From Gammaproteobacteria bacterium RIFCSPHIGHO2_12_FULL_41_20 (GTDB lineage: Bacteria > Pseudomonadota > Gammaproteobacteria > DSM-16500), in contig MGYC01000025.1 of the NCBI GenBank assembly GCA_001801575.1, positions 221 to 63,529 of the forward strand: DNA of 63,309 nucleotides, read 5' to 3'. The first letter of the stretch is position 1. The number at the start of each line of letters is the position of its first letter. Below, one piece after another: positions 1 through 8,007 of this stretch. Below the pieces are notes generated by a model, which had not been told where the DNA came from, ran no database searches, and was given only the letters and a program-made list of their open reading frames with translations. A program made the position numbers and the translations under genes.

Positions 1-175
1 CGACTTAGGTCATCTCGGTGGCGCTTTTTGCGGTCAAATTATTCTCGGAATCGCTAGCTTATTTACGGTACCTTATGCTTTTGCCGCAGCTTTTACTAGC
101 ATGGCACTCACCGGAGTGTTAGCTGCCTGTTTGTCTTTGCTGGGAACTCGAATGACTCGCCGGCAACTTGAGTAG
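1..175 (+). CDS. C-terminal end of a membrane transporter (MFS-like), partial
   Basis: Reading frame 2 is open from the window edge to a TAG at 173-175 and gives 57 residues. They form one or two hydrophobic glycine/alanine-rich segments (GQIILGIASLF, then FTSMALTGVLAACLSLLG) and a short basic tail (TRMTRRQLE). A last membrane helix followed by a basic cytoplasmic tail is usual for major facilitator transporters, but the family cannot be fixed from this piece. The gene converges with the next one and their coding ends overlap by 68 bp. Confidence 0.6.
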   Translation, partial: DLGHLGGAFCGQIILGIASLFTVPYAFAAAFTSMALTGVLAACLSLLGTRMTRRQLE

Positions 176-539
176 AATTATATGTTATAATGATCTTACC
201 CTCAATGGAAACAGAGACACCCTCCGCACGGCTTGGTTTTTTACGCTTCACACCATTTTCATAAACATCACCATTATGAGTTTCTAAAGTGGCTGTGGAA
301 TCTGCATGCACAACATGTACACTGCCATTATGACTAGATGCTTGAAAATTTTCCGCCATATTTCTTGCATTAACATCGCCATTGTGAGTTTTAAACATGC
401 ATCGACTTCCAACAGCACCCTCTATTTGGAAACTAGCATTGTGAGAGTTGAATTTAACATCATCGCCTACATTGCCCTTTACGCAAGCGATCTTGCCAGC
501 TGTACCCCCCGCGACAACAACAAAACCACTAAAAAACAC
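108..539 (-). CDS. Hypothetical protein with SHNG/THNG repeats (DUF4097-like beta repeat)
   Basis: 143 codons starting at GTG 539. The middle holds four copies of a motif of the form [FL]-x-[ST]-H-N-[AG]-[SD]-[FV] (FNSHNASF, FKTHNGDV, SSHNGSV, LETHNGDV), spaced about 18-21 residues apart. This suggests a stacked beta-strand or short solenoid fold like the adhesin-type DUF4097/DUF2807 families. The start is doubtful: there is no ATG, and the frame runs upstream for about 24 codons without a start, through a short repeat shared with other places in the window (556-583). The gene may have lost its 5' end, including any signal peptide, when that repeat inserted. Function unknown. Confidence 0.5.
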   Translation of the reverse strand: MFFSGFVVVAGGTAGKIACVKGNVGDDVKFNSHNASFQIEGAVGSRCMFKTHNGDVNARNMAENFQASSHNGSVHVVHADSTATLETHNGDVYENGVKRKKPSRAEGVSVSIEGKIIITYNSTQVAGESFEFPAKTNRQLTLR

Positions 540-555
540 GCCGGAAGAGATAACA

Positions 556-583
556 ACAGGAGTTTCGCACTTTGTTACTCGTT
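556..583. repeat. Short palindromic repeat, CAGGAGTTTCGC family (degenerate copy)
   Basis: CAGGAGTTTCGCACTTT is followed by TTACTCGTTG. The same 17-bp core or its complement occurs near 7904-7920, 36284-36300 (one base different), 54216-54232 and 54360-54376. Here the right half is degenerate (ACTCGTTG instead of ACTCCTG), so the inverted repeat is imperfect. It lies just upstream of the GTG of the SHNG-repeat gene. Confidence 0.55.
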
Positions 584-589
584 GCTTGC

Positions 590-715
590 GTATACTTGAA
601 GAACATTAATCCTGCAGGGATCCGACGCTTGCGCCATCCCATGGCTCGCAAGCTCGCCATTGGGGGCCCCGGCTTCAGCGTCACCTCCTCGGGAGTAAAA
701 GGTCTTCAAGTAGAC
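590..715. repeat. GC-rich 126-bp element with 13-bp terminal inverted repeats
   Basis: Position 590-602 (GTATACTTGAAGA) and 703-715 (TCTTCAAGTAGAC) are inverted repeats matching at 12 of 13 positions. The interior is much richer in G+C than its surroundings and has a second inverted pair (GACGC near 628, GCGTC near 678) and the small palindrome CCATCCCATGG. No open frame of interest and no clear target duplication were seen. It could be a decayed MITE or a structured RNA. Confidence 0.4.
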
Positions 716-812
716 ACACCCTAGTACATAACACATAACAATGTGTGTTATTTTTACAGAAAGATAAATTTTTACTATTTTTGACTTAAAATCTTAAAAA
801 CAAACATAAAAC

Positions 813-976
813 TAGGGTCTGTTGACAATTTAAATTTCGTAACGAAAAAAGAGGAGATCGAGGCAAAATGTGTAGAGATTTGCGGAGAATATTGAACATA
901 TTTGACGAAAATTTTTGCATATTTTGGCCGATATTCCTCTTTTTGCAGTCGAAATTTAAATTGTCAACAGACCCTA
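813..976. mobile_element. MITE, 164 bp, with 27-bp perfect terminal inverted repeats (TAGGGTCTGTTGACA ends)
   Basis: The first 27 bp (813-839) and last 27 bp (950-976) are perfect inverted repeats beginning TAGGGTCTGTTGACA. The arms continue inward with a second matched stretch (AAAAAGAGGA against TCCTCTTTTT). The AT-rich middle has no usable open frame. The ends start and finish with TA, and the right end runs into another TA, which fits a TA target duplication as made by IS630/mariner-type transposases; this is inference. Related termini occur near 10665 (one end only) and at 46015-46056 (a 42-bp hairpin). Confidence 0.8.
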
Positions 977-1101
977 TAAGGTTCTTAATTAAATATATTT
1001 AGTTATCGTTAATAATCAAAAAGAATCCAAAAGATGTTCGTAAATAACGGGTTAGGATACAATTAATACTATTCAAATAAAAATGACAAGGAGAAGTGCC
1101 A

Positions 1102-2085
1102 ATGTCTGGTCCAAGAAAACAACCACCGCCATCAACGACACTATTAAATCTCCCTAATGATGTACTACAACGCGAGATTGGCAAAAAGCTAGATCCACAA
1201 TCAGCCAGTCACCTCGCTCAAGCTAGCACAGGAGCACGGTCGATTTTTCAATCCCAACTGAGTATTGTAAAAGATTATGTGCAACCCCTATTAAATCATA
1301 TTGTCAAAGGAGAATTGACTCAGGCTGATCAACTGCTACAACAATTGCAACAACAAGATGACTATTTATTACAACAAGTATTGAACTATCAAGGCAAAGT
1401 AACCGATCCCTCCGGGCGAACCTTTACGGGTATTACCGTTCTGCAGTATGCCTTATGGGCGTATGATCGCTTTGCCTGGGAAACACTCAAGCCCTATATG
1501 AACCCTCAAGACATGCTGGATCAATTAAACGAATTAGAAACCACCGGTGTTGACTATATCTATCAAGGTCAAAAAGTCCAACACCAACATCACTATGATT
1601 TCCAGCCACTATTAGATGTATATGAAAGCTACATAAATTATGTTACGTCAGCGCAAGTGGACTGGACTGAAACAGATAGATGCTGGGTGCACGAAGTAGG
1701 AGAAAAACAGAAAGGCGTCCCCTGGCCTGTGGCAGCGGAGTATTGTTCGAGCCAGCCATTTGTTGATCAACATGGTCAGCCTCCTGCTTTTAATCAAAGG
1801 CCGCAATTTCCCAAGCAAGCGCGAGGAGCCCAGATTTATAACTATCTTATTGATCAATGGCAGGATTTCTTTTCAGGTGATCTTGGAGTTTCAATTGCAA
1901 TATATAAAGCTGCGGCGCGGGCCTTCGGGCGGCCGCGGCGGGGCGGGTGGGGGGCGCGGGGGGGCGCGTTGGCCGCGTTCGACCGGGCAGCCATAGCTGC
2001 CCTATGTGAAACGAGAAAGTCAGACTTGGCAGCACTCAGGAACGCCCTGCACGCTGAAGTCGCTGCTCAATATCGACCTCGCTAA
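1102..2085 (+). CDS. F-box-like protein, putative secreted effector, C-terminal part disturbed
   Basis: ATG 1102 is preceded at 8 bp by AAGGAG (1088-1093) and preferred over the in-frame GTG at 1096. Residues 15-50 (LLNLPNDVLQREIGKKL, then DPQSASHLAQAS and a terminal IF) match the F-box pattern LP-x-[DE]-[VL]-L-x-x-I-x-x-x-L-[DS]-x-x-[SD]. F-boxes are eukaryotic Skp1-binding modules that bacterial effectors such as Legionella AnkB have borrowed. A glutamine-rich segment follows, then a motif GKVTDPSGRTF with an aromatic tail, which partly recurs in the next gene (GTVTDHFGRK). Around residues 270-297 the protein becomes Gly/Arg/Ala-rich, coded by an extremely GC-rich tract. A coding remnant follows downstream, so the gene was probably longer and is now broken. 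The effector role is inference. Confidence 0.6.
   Translation: MSGPRKQPPPSTTLLNLPNDVLQREIGKKLDPQSASHLAQASTGARSIFQSQLSIVKDYVQPLLNHIVKGELTQADQLLQQLQQQDDYLLQQVLNYQGKVTDPSGRTFTGITVLQYALWAYDRFAWETLKPYMNPQDMLDQLNELETTGVDYIYQGQKVQHQHHYDFQPLLDVYESYINYVTSAQVDWTETDRCWVHEVGEKQKGVPWPVAAEYCSSQPFVDQHGQPPAFNQRPQFPKQARGAQIYNYLIDQWQDFFSGDLGVSIAIYKAAARAFGRPRRGGWGARGGALAAFDRAAIAALCETRKSDLAALRNALHAEVAAQYRPR
1911..1987 (+). other. Extreme GC-rich tract inside the F-box gene
   Basis: From 1911 to 1981 there are eight T and no A, so the stretch is nearly 90% G+C in a region of about 40%. It has runs of up to seven G and codes for a low-complexity Gly/Arg/Ala/Trp peptide. Codon use changes abruptly at both edges. 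This could be a small insertion, a polymerase or assembly artefact, or foreign sequence. Confidence 0.7.
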
Positions 2086-2113
2086 CAGCTGCTGCAACAT
2101 GGCCGCCGCATAA

Positions 2114-2323
2114 TCAGCAGCCTTTTTATCCCAGCAGACATCCACAAAAGCGTTCAACAAATACGAATACATTCATGCTGTATTAGATCGACATGGTTTT
2201 GTTAATAAAAACAGAAAAGCACGTTATAAAGCACGTGGCGGTCTTTTCAGTAATCGTAACGCACTTATAGCAGCTACCGCACTTGTTACAGGAATTGCTT
2301 CAGTAGTAAAAATGGCCTTATAA
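2114..2323 (+). pseudogene. Coding remnant, C-terminal end of an effector-like protein
   Basis: A frame with no start codon runs from just after a TAA (2111-2113) to TAA 2321-2323. Its 69 residues look like real protein: a polar part (KAFNKYEYIHAVLDRHGFV), a basic part (NKNRKARYKARGG) and a final hydrophobic helix (ALIAATALVTGIASVVKMAL). It lies only 28 bp past the stop of the F-box gene and is best read as that gene's detached 3' end after a frameshift, or as the end of a deleted neighbour. Confidence 0.5.
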
Positions 2324-2442
2324 ACATCATTCAGGATTTATAAATAATTATCTAATTCTAATTGACTCGTTAGGAGTTTTTATGTAAACAATATCTTCTG
2401 ATAAGAAACAAGAAAAAGTCACAATAAACGAGGGGGTGCAGA

Positions 2443-3573
2443 ATGGCTAACAATAGACAAGGTAAGCTGGCGATTCTACCACCACAAATATCTCCCTGTT
2501 CGTCAACACCGGGTTTATTTGCACGCGATTCACACGCAGCCCAAGATGAGAGTATTTTCATCCGATTACTCGCTGCCGTGGTAAATGCAGAACCCGGATT
2601 TTGTCAGCAAACAGACGAAACGAGATTGGCAGCGATAACTATTTTGAAAAGACATTCTGAGTTATTGTTTCAGATAGGAACAGTAACAGATCACTTTGGT
2701 CGCAAGATTGAAGCTTCTCCCTATCGACTTTTTCTTGGTACAGGCGATACCTGGGCATTAAGGGAAATACATGCATCCATCATACCGATGATAAAAAATG
2801 GAGAAGCTATTGCTGAGGCTCAATTTAAAGCCCAGTTTCCTCATTGTCCCTGGCCATGCGATCCGAATATGGACGAAGAAGCACTCTATGATGATAGGAA
2901 TAGAGCACAGATCGCGCAGGTGATTGCGCAACTAAAAGTGATTGTTGAGAGAATATCAGCTGATCCTTGCACCCATGGTCAAGCGACAAAGGATGAGACA
3001 ACAAAAGCCGCTGCAGACCTATACCAGATTTTTAAACCCAAGGAGGCAGAAGTTATCCAAACAGGCTTGCATTTTCCGCTAGGTATGATGAAGGAGATAT
3101 ATGAAGTCTACGACGCTCAATTCAATCTATGGTGTAATGGCCAGTCAGCTTTCTTTTCACGCACAGTCATAGGGGCAGCGGAAGCGGCCTTAACCGCGGT
3201 GGATGGCCAGTGTTGTAAGAACGGGTTGGAGAACAGGTTGTTGGGGGGCAATCTCGATATGGAAAAAGGCCCTGACAGACGGGATGGTTTATTCTGTCGA
3301 CGATCTAATAGTATTCCGCAAGCATTGGCCCCCATCGGTGACAAACTTGGACGCACAATGTTCGTGGATCCACTAGACGGATCTATTTGTAGTTTATCTT
3401 CGAGGGTTGGTTCTTTTGCTTGGTACGATAAAAATGGCACTCTACTCTTGGATAATATCAATGGTCGGGCTGGCATGTGCAGCGCATACTGGAAAACTTT
3501 ATGGAGAACAAAAGCAGCAGAGCATGGGAGCTTACGCAGCCACACAATGCAATGGAAATGCGTGCTTCTCTAA
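2443..3573 (+). CDS. Hypothetical protein, effector-like, related to the preceding F-box gene in one motif
   Basis: 376 residues from ATG 2443, with a strong purine-rich ribosome site (GAGGGGG) about 7 bp upstream. There is no signal peptide or membrane segment. Around residues 80-110 it carries GTVTDHFGRKIEASPYRLF followed by a D-x-x-A-L pattern, which parallels GKVTDPSGRTF and its context in the upstream gene. That suggests a shared module, here without an F-box. The C-terminal third is cysteine- and glycine-rich (DGQCCKNGLENRL). The stop lies 16 bp before the left end of the IS4-family element, so the native 3' end may have been lost to the insertion. I do not recognise a family. Confidence 0.55.
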   Translation: MANNRQGKLAILPPQISPCSSTPGLFARDSHAAQDESIFIRLLAAVVNAEPGFCQQTDETRLAAITILKRHSELLFQIGTVTDHFGRKIEASPYRLFLGTGDTWALREIHASIIPMIKNGEAIAEAQFKAQFPHCPWPCDPNMDEEALYDDRNRAQIAQVIAQLKVIVERISADPCTHGQATKDETTKAAADLYQIFKPKEAEVIQTGLHFPLGMMKEIYEVYDAQFNLWCNGQSAFFSRTVIGAAEAALTAVDGQCCKNGLENRLLGGNLDMEKGPDRRDGLFCRRSNSIPQALAPIGDKLGRTMFVDPLDGSICSLSSRVGSFAWYDKNGTLLLDNINGRAGMCSAYWKTLWRTKAAEHGSLRSHTMQWKCVLL

Positions 3574-3589
3574 TCTGGCGCAACAATAA

Positions 3590-5042
3590 TCCAGCAGCAT
3601 AAGCGCATATCCTTATACATAAGTTTTAACAATTCATGTATCCTTTGCGGTTTTTAAAATCAACAGGAGCATTATGCAGGATGCAAATTGGGTTATAGAA
3701 GAAACAAAAATGGTGCAATTTGGGGATAAAAGGTTAAATAAAAGATATGAAAAACTGTTGGATGGCTTAGCTAGCCATGCGCCAAAGAGCATCCCAAGCT
3801 CATTTAAGAGCTGGAAAGAAACCATAGCAGCATATCGATTTTTTAATCATAAAAATATTACACCTGATGGAATTTTAACGCCTCATCGCGAAGCTACTTT
3901 AGCCAGAATCAAGAATGAAAAAACTGTTTTAATTCCTCAAGACACGACCGAAATAGATTTTACTGGCCGTGAATCTATATCTGGTATGGGATATTTAGGC
4001 AGTCAATATAGTCATGGCATTTATTTACATCCAAGCTTAGCAATGACCCCTGAAAGAACGTGTTTAGGCATCGTTAATACACATACATGGACAAGAGATA
4101 AACTTGGTACAGCGGAGTCACGAAAGAAAAAACCCATTGAAGAAAAAGAGACTTATCGTTGGATAAAAGGCTATGAAACTGCTAATGCCATTGCCTTAGT
4201 TTCGCCTGATACGTTAATTGTAAGTATTGCTGACCGAGAAGGTGATATGTATGACTTACTGCAAAAAATGCCTTCTGAATCAAATAAAGCATACTGGTTG
4301 GTTCGCTCTAGCCATAATAGAGAAGTTTTAAACGAAACAGATAATGAGCTGACACTACGATTAAGAGAAGCAGTGCGAGCATCTAAACCTATAGGCAGTA
4401 TTGAATTTAAGATGTCTCCTGGAAAAATTCACACGCAAGATGCATGGACAAGGCGTGAGCGCAAAGAACGCACAGTACATCAAGAAATTAGAGCCTGCAC
4501 AGTTTATGTAAAGCCACCTTCAAGTAAATATAAAATAAATATATATAAAAAGTCAGCTCCAATTCCAATTAATGTCGTGCATTGCAGGGAAATAAATGCA
4601 CCTAGTGATGAAGAAACGATCGAGTGGTTTTTGCTTACAAGTTTCCCTGTCACTGATGCCGAAACAGCGATAGAGGTAGTCAAATGGTATTTGTGTCGTT
4701 GGCAAATCTTATTGTTGCCTGGAGAATTCTGTATTTAACGATGCCTGGACGTAATTGCCCGGATATGGATTGCAGTGCAGTATTTGAATCTAGCGAGTGG
4801 CAATCTGTCTATGCCATTGTCACTAAAAAATCTCCACCCAAGATTCCTCCTAAATTAAACGAAATGATTCTCATGATTGCAAAACTGGGTGGTTTTTTAG
4901 GCCGAAAATCTGATAAATATCCTGGTGCTAAGGTGATGTGGATAGGAATGCAAAGAATGCGAGATTTCTCGTTGGCCTGGGAAACCTTTCAACCAACGAA
5001 AAGAAAAACTTATGTATAAGGATATGCGCTTATGCTGCTGGA
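3590..5042 (+). mobile_element. IS4-family (Tn5/IS50-like) insertion sequence, internally deleted
   Basis: The element is bounded by perfect 38-bp inverted repeats at 3590-3627 and 5005-5042. The inner part of each end, CATATCCTTATACATAAGT, matches the Tn5 outside end (CTGACTCTTATACACAAGT) at 14 of 19 positions, agreeing with the Tn5-like transposase inside. The right repeat overlaps the last codons of the transposase. I found no convincing target duplication (CAACAATAA on the left, GTAATATCT on the right). The deleted transposase means the copy cannot move alone but could be moved in trans, since both ends are intact. Confidence 0.85.
3674..5019 (+). pseudogene. IS4-family Tn5-like transposase, inactivated by in-gene deletion and frameshift
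   Basis: The ATG at 3674 opens a frame to 4738 with the Tn5-type N-terminal DNA-binding domain (FGDKRLNKRYEKLL, YRFFNHKNI), the first catalytic Asp (PQDTTEIDFT) and the second (ADREGDMYDLL). At WYLCRWQI, where the family continues with the region carrying the catalytic Glu, the frame breaks into an unrelated tail (LLLPGEFCI). Another frame resumes directly with LIVAWRILYLTMPGR and goes on to 5019 with a normal C-terminal domain. The junction lies near 4710. Roughly 45-60 residues are missing, including the third catalytic residue, so this is a deletion rather than a sequencing slip. Confidence 0.85.
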
Positions 5043-5054
5043 GTAATATCTAGG

Positions 5055-5089
5055 CAAGCTCGACAAAACCATTGTACGAGCTTGTTTTT
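5055..5089 (+). terminator. Rho-independent terminator-like hairpin after the IS
   Basis: CAAGCTCG (5055-5062) pairs with CGAGCTTG (5077-5084), extended by ACAA/TTGT with one bulge, and five T follow. It lies just outside the right IS end and upstream of the ATPase gene. Confidence 0.5.
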
Positions 5090-5232
5090 GCCCCAATCGT
5101 CTACTGTTTCATTCCACCACTGGATCCATCGCACCCAACCGCCGTTTCTAGCTTAAAAAATAAAAGATTACTTAGTTATTTTTAACGAAAGTCTATTGTC
5201 TTAATCGTAATATTTGCGGTATATTTAACGAT

Positions 5233-6492
5233 ATGGCTGATGTAATTTCGTTTAGAAAAAGATTTTTACACACATTGCTGCCCCTAGAAAGCCGGCGCAC
5301 TATCGCTATGCTAACAGGTGCCAGGCAAACAGGTAAAACCACTCTAGCAAAGCTTCAATATCCTAAATTGCCCTATTTAAATTTAGATTCGATGGAAATA
5401 AGGGAGAAAATGCAACAAATTCCCACTGCTGCCTGGGCAGCTAGCATCGGCAAAGCAGTGATTGATGAAGCACAAAAAGAACCTGCGATCTTTGAAAAAA
5501 TTAAATATGCTTATGATGCAAGAGAAATTGATTTTTCAGTATTACTAGGCTCTAGCCAAATTACATTGTTAAAAAGTATCCGAGAATCGCTAGCCGGAAG
5601 AGTCTCTATTTATGAATTATACCCGCTAATGATGGCGGAAATTTACACCACACCAGACAGGGAATTACTACCACCTCTCGTGGATCGCATTTTACATGGA
5701 GAACTAATAAGCAAGGTACTTGCTTCCGTGCCAGCCGTATTGCTAGACAAGGAGGAAATGAACAGAGTCAATGCCCAAACTTATTTGTTGCAATGGGGCG
5801 GCATGCCTGAGTTACTTACTTTATCAAACGATGACAAACAGAGATGGATTAAAGATTACGAGTATACCTATCTAGAAAGAGATTTGAGTGATCTAGTAAG
5901 GTTAAATGACTTGCAGCCATTTCGAACCTTTCAAAAACTAGCCGCATTAAGAACTGGCTGCCTACTTAATTACTCGGAATTGGCTCGCGACTCAGCTGTG
6001 AGTGTGGATACTGCACGGCGCTATCTTGAATACTTACGGCTCTCATATCAAGTTATTTTGTTGCAACCTTATTTTCGCAATCTAACAAGTGCCGTAATAA
6101 AAACGCCGAAAATATATTGGCTAGATATCGGCATTCTTCGCTATCTCACAGGGCTAACTAGCGGGCTAACTGGGGAATTGTTTGAGACTATGGTAGTCAG
6201 TGAGCTATTCAAATATATAAAAACAATGCAGCATAATGTAGAGTTATTTTTTTATCGTACGCGCGCAGGCCTAGAGGTAGACCTCATTATACAGTTTCCG
6301 CAAGGAATTATTGGCATCGAAATCAAGTCACGCTCCTCCATTTCCACGAAAGACATGACTGCATTAAAAGAAATTAGCGCACAGGCAAAAAATCAGTGGT
6401 TAGGAGGGCTTGTTATATATAACGGCACTGAAATAAAAAAGATTGGAGATCCACATATTTGGGCTGTCCCTGGATGGCGATTGTTTTTATAA
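5233..6492 (+). CDS. AAA+ ATPase with DUF4143 / nuclease-like C-terminus
   Basis: 419 residues. Walker A is GARQTGKT (residues 29-36), Walker B AVIDEAQ (75-81), and GSSQ (106-109) is the sensor-like position. After the ATPase core comes the winged-helix/DUF4143 region (LNYSELARDSAVSVDTARRYLEYL without a break, about 245-270). The C-terminal part has AGLEVDLII and GIEIKS, which fit the E-x-D ... E-x-K core of the PD-(D/E)XK nuclease fold. Such stand-alone ATPases are widespread, often patchy in distribution and of unclear role. No Shine-Dalgarno is obvious before ATG 5233. A distant homologue begins at 62735. Confidence 0.85.
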   Translation: MADVISFRKRFLHTLLPLESRRTIAMLTGARQTGKTTLAKLQYPKLPYLNLDSMEIREKMQQIPTAAWAASIGKAVIDEAQKEPAIFEKIKYAYDAREIDFSVLLGSSQITLLKSIRESLAGRVSIYELYPLMMAEIYTTPDRELLPPLVDRILHGELISKVLASVPAVLLDKEEMNRVNAQTYLLQWGGMPELLTLSNDDKQRWIKDYEYTYLERDLSDLVRLNDLQPFRTFQKLAALRTGCLLNYSELARDSAVSVDTARRYLEYLRLSYQVILLQPYFRNLTSAVIKTPKIYWLDIGILRYLTGLTSGLTGELFETMVVSELFKYIKTMQHNVELFFYRTRAGLEVDLIIQFPQGIIGIEIKSRSSISTKDMTALKEISAQAKNQWLGGLVIYNGTEIKKIGDPHIWAVPGWRLFL

Positions 6493-6544
6493 TACGAATT
6501 AGCAGATCCCTAGTCATGCAATCATGGTTTATGCAATTAGACTA

Positions 6545-7687
6545 CTAAGAAAAATCTGCGTGTACCCGCACGATCCCCATCAATGCATTAGGATTTGTCC
6601 CACCAGGATTAACCACATATTGCAAATCAGGCTGCAAAGATACTTGTTTTGTTAAGCGGATAACATAAGTCACTTCATAAGCAGTTTCTTGACGTGCCGA
6701 TTGAACACCTACTGAGGCAACACCCAGACTAAATACATCGTCAGGTCGTCGATTAAAAAGCGGTTTAACACGCACCCCACCGCCCACATAATACGGTACA
6801 ACATTCGCATCTTGTAGGTTATCACCCGCTTGCAAAAAGAGACTGCATTGTCGCTTACCCATATACCACGTATCTTCTGCCATACCATAAAAACCATACG
6901 TATTATACCAAGATAAAGACGGCCGACGATAACGCCAAGCACCTGCTTTTAATAGTAACGATTGTTTATTTAAAGTAAGTGTGTCTTCCAGTTCTCCAAT
7001 AGCAAAATATCCCTGACTGAAAACGGTATTTAGCTCCTTAGGATTACCTTGAAAAATCCCAACCCGCCCTTTTAAGATGCTACCTATTTCACTCATTGCG
7101 CCCCATCCTGAATAAGGATAAGTAGGCACTAAAGCATCCACGTATAACGTTGGTGTTAATCCAAAAGAAGAATTCATGAGTTCAGCACCAACTACAGTAA
7201 GATCAAAGTAATAATTGAAATCCATAATCCCAGCTCTCACCAAAAATAATGGATTAAATTGCTGTTTATATGAAAGCTCAGAAAACCGTACCGTAGACAA
7301 AGCCCAAAGATCGCTGACTGTTTGTAATTCACCAGCTAATTTTGGCTCGTAGCCACTAGCAACTCCCGTAATTCCCGCAGTAAATAAACCGCCCTGCCAT
7401 AAACCGGCTTCTTCTGTGTTATAAGTCAACCCGATATTCCCTATCACATCCGTCACTGCATTTCGTACTAACCCGCCATGTGCATTAAAAATATTTTCTA
7501 TATCTAAACGTGCGCCCCAATCCAACCCGGGCATAAATGGTTGATCAATAGGACGCGGATAAACAGGAAAGTACCGCGGAGGTGTAGTAGACGTTGCGCC
7601 ATATATTGTTGTAGTAGCTAGGGGAGTAATCCAAAATACTAAAATAAGGCTAACATAAGTAAGAGCGCTTATTCTACGTGATGCCAT
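6545..7687 (-). CDS. OprB-family carbohydrate porin
   Basis: 380 residues starting at ATG 7687 with AGGA 8 bp upstream. It begins with a signal peptide (MASRRISALTYVSLILVFW, cleavage about residue 30), then a Pro/Tyr-rich linker and a beta-barrel with alternating aromatic residues, ending in phenylalanine-serine (HADFS) as typical of outer membrane proteins. The segment QPDLQYVVNPGGTNPNA is the signature C-terminal strand of OprB-type porins; GLDWGARLDIENIFN and the GIMDFNYYFD segment fit the same family. It would let sugars or other small solutes diffuse across the outer membrane. It is transcribed alone. Confidence 0.85.
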   Translation of the reverse strand: MASRRISALTYVSLILVFWITPLATTTIYGATSTTPPRYFPVYPRPIDQPFMPGLDWGARLDIENIFNAHGGLVRNAVTDVIGNIGLTYNTEEAGLWQGGLFTAGITGVASGYEPKLAGELQTVSDLWALSTVRFSELSYKQQFNPLFLVRAGIMDFNYYFDLTVVGAELMNSSFGLTPTLYVDALVPTYPYSGWGAMSEIGSILKGRVGIFQGNPKELNTVFSQGYFAIGELEDTLTLNKQSLLLKAGAWRYRRPSLSWYNTYGFYGMAEDTWYMGKRQCSLFLQAGDNLQDANVVPYYVGGGVRVKPLFNRRPDDVFSLGVASVGVQSARQETAYEVTYVIRLTKQVSLQPDLQYVVNPGGTNPNALMGIVRVHADFS

Positions 7688-7865
7688 ATATCAATCCTAG
7701 TTAACCCTAGAAACGGCGATCAAGTTAGGATAACACATACTTCGCGCAAGATCTGGTAAGCTTCTGCCTTTTATAACTACACACCCTAACCCTCTAGAGA
7801 GAAGGGAATTACAGCCACACTAACCTATCCCGCGCTAAAATCATTTTTCGTTCCGGGTATACCAT

Positions 7866-7920
7866 AGAAATTTTGCACTTTGCCGTAGAAAGCAACCATG
7901 AATAAAGTGCGAAACTCCTG
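7866..7920. repeat. Degenerate copy of the CAGGAGTTTCGC palindrome next to a -10-like box
   Basis: AAAGTGCGAAACTCCT (7904-7919) pairs with AGAAATTTTGCACTTT (7866-7881) at 13 of 16 positions. The right end abuts TATAAT (7921-7926), a perfect -10 hexamer that could serve the downstream NTF2-like gene, though no good -35 is seen. The rest of the 320-bp gap between the porin and the NTF2-like gene shows no gene. Confidence 0.45.
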
Positions 7921-8007
7921 TATAATAGGGTTTCTAATAACCTGCTAGCTATAGGTACATTATAGGTAAGACTGTAACTTGTATATGCCTAATAGGGAAG
8001 ACTGTAT

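Noticed and set aside
590-715. CRISPR repeat or tRNA-like structure in the GC-rich element
   Set aside because: There is only one unit, no spacer pattern, and no T-arm or acceptor stem.
3407-3589. Small frame after the effector-like gene, ending at the IS border
   Set aside because: It overlaps the larger frame entirely, has no ribosome site and ends by chance at the IS.
3590-5042. The Tn5-like IS as the source of the 123-bp palindromes
   Set aside because: Its ends (CATATCCTTATACATAAGT) do not resemble CAGSRG-type ends, although Tn5-like transposases also make 9-bp duplications.
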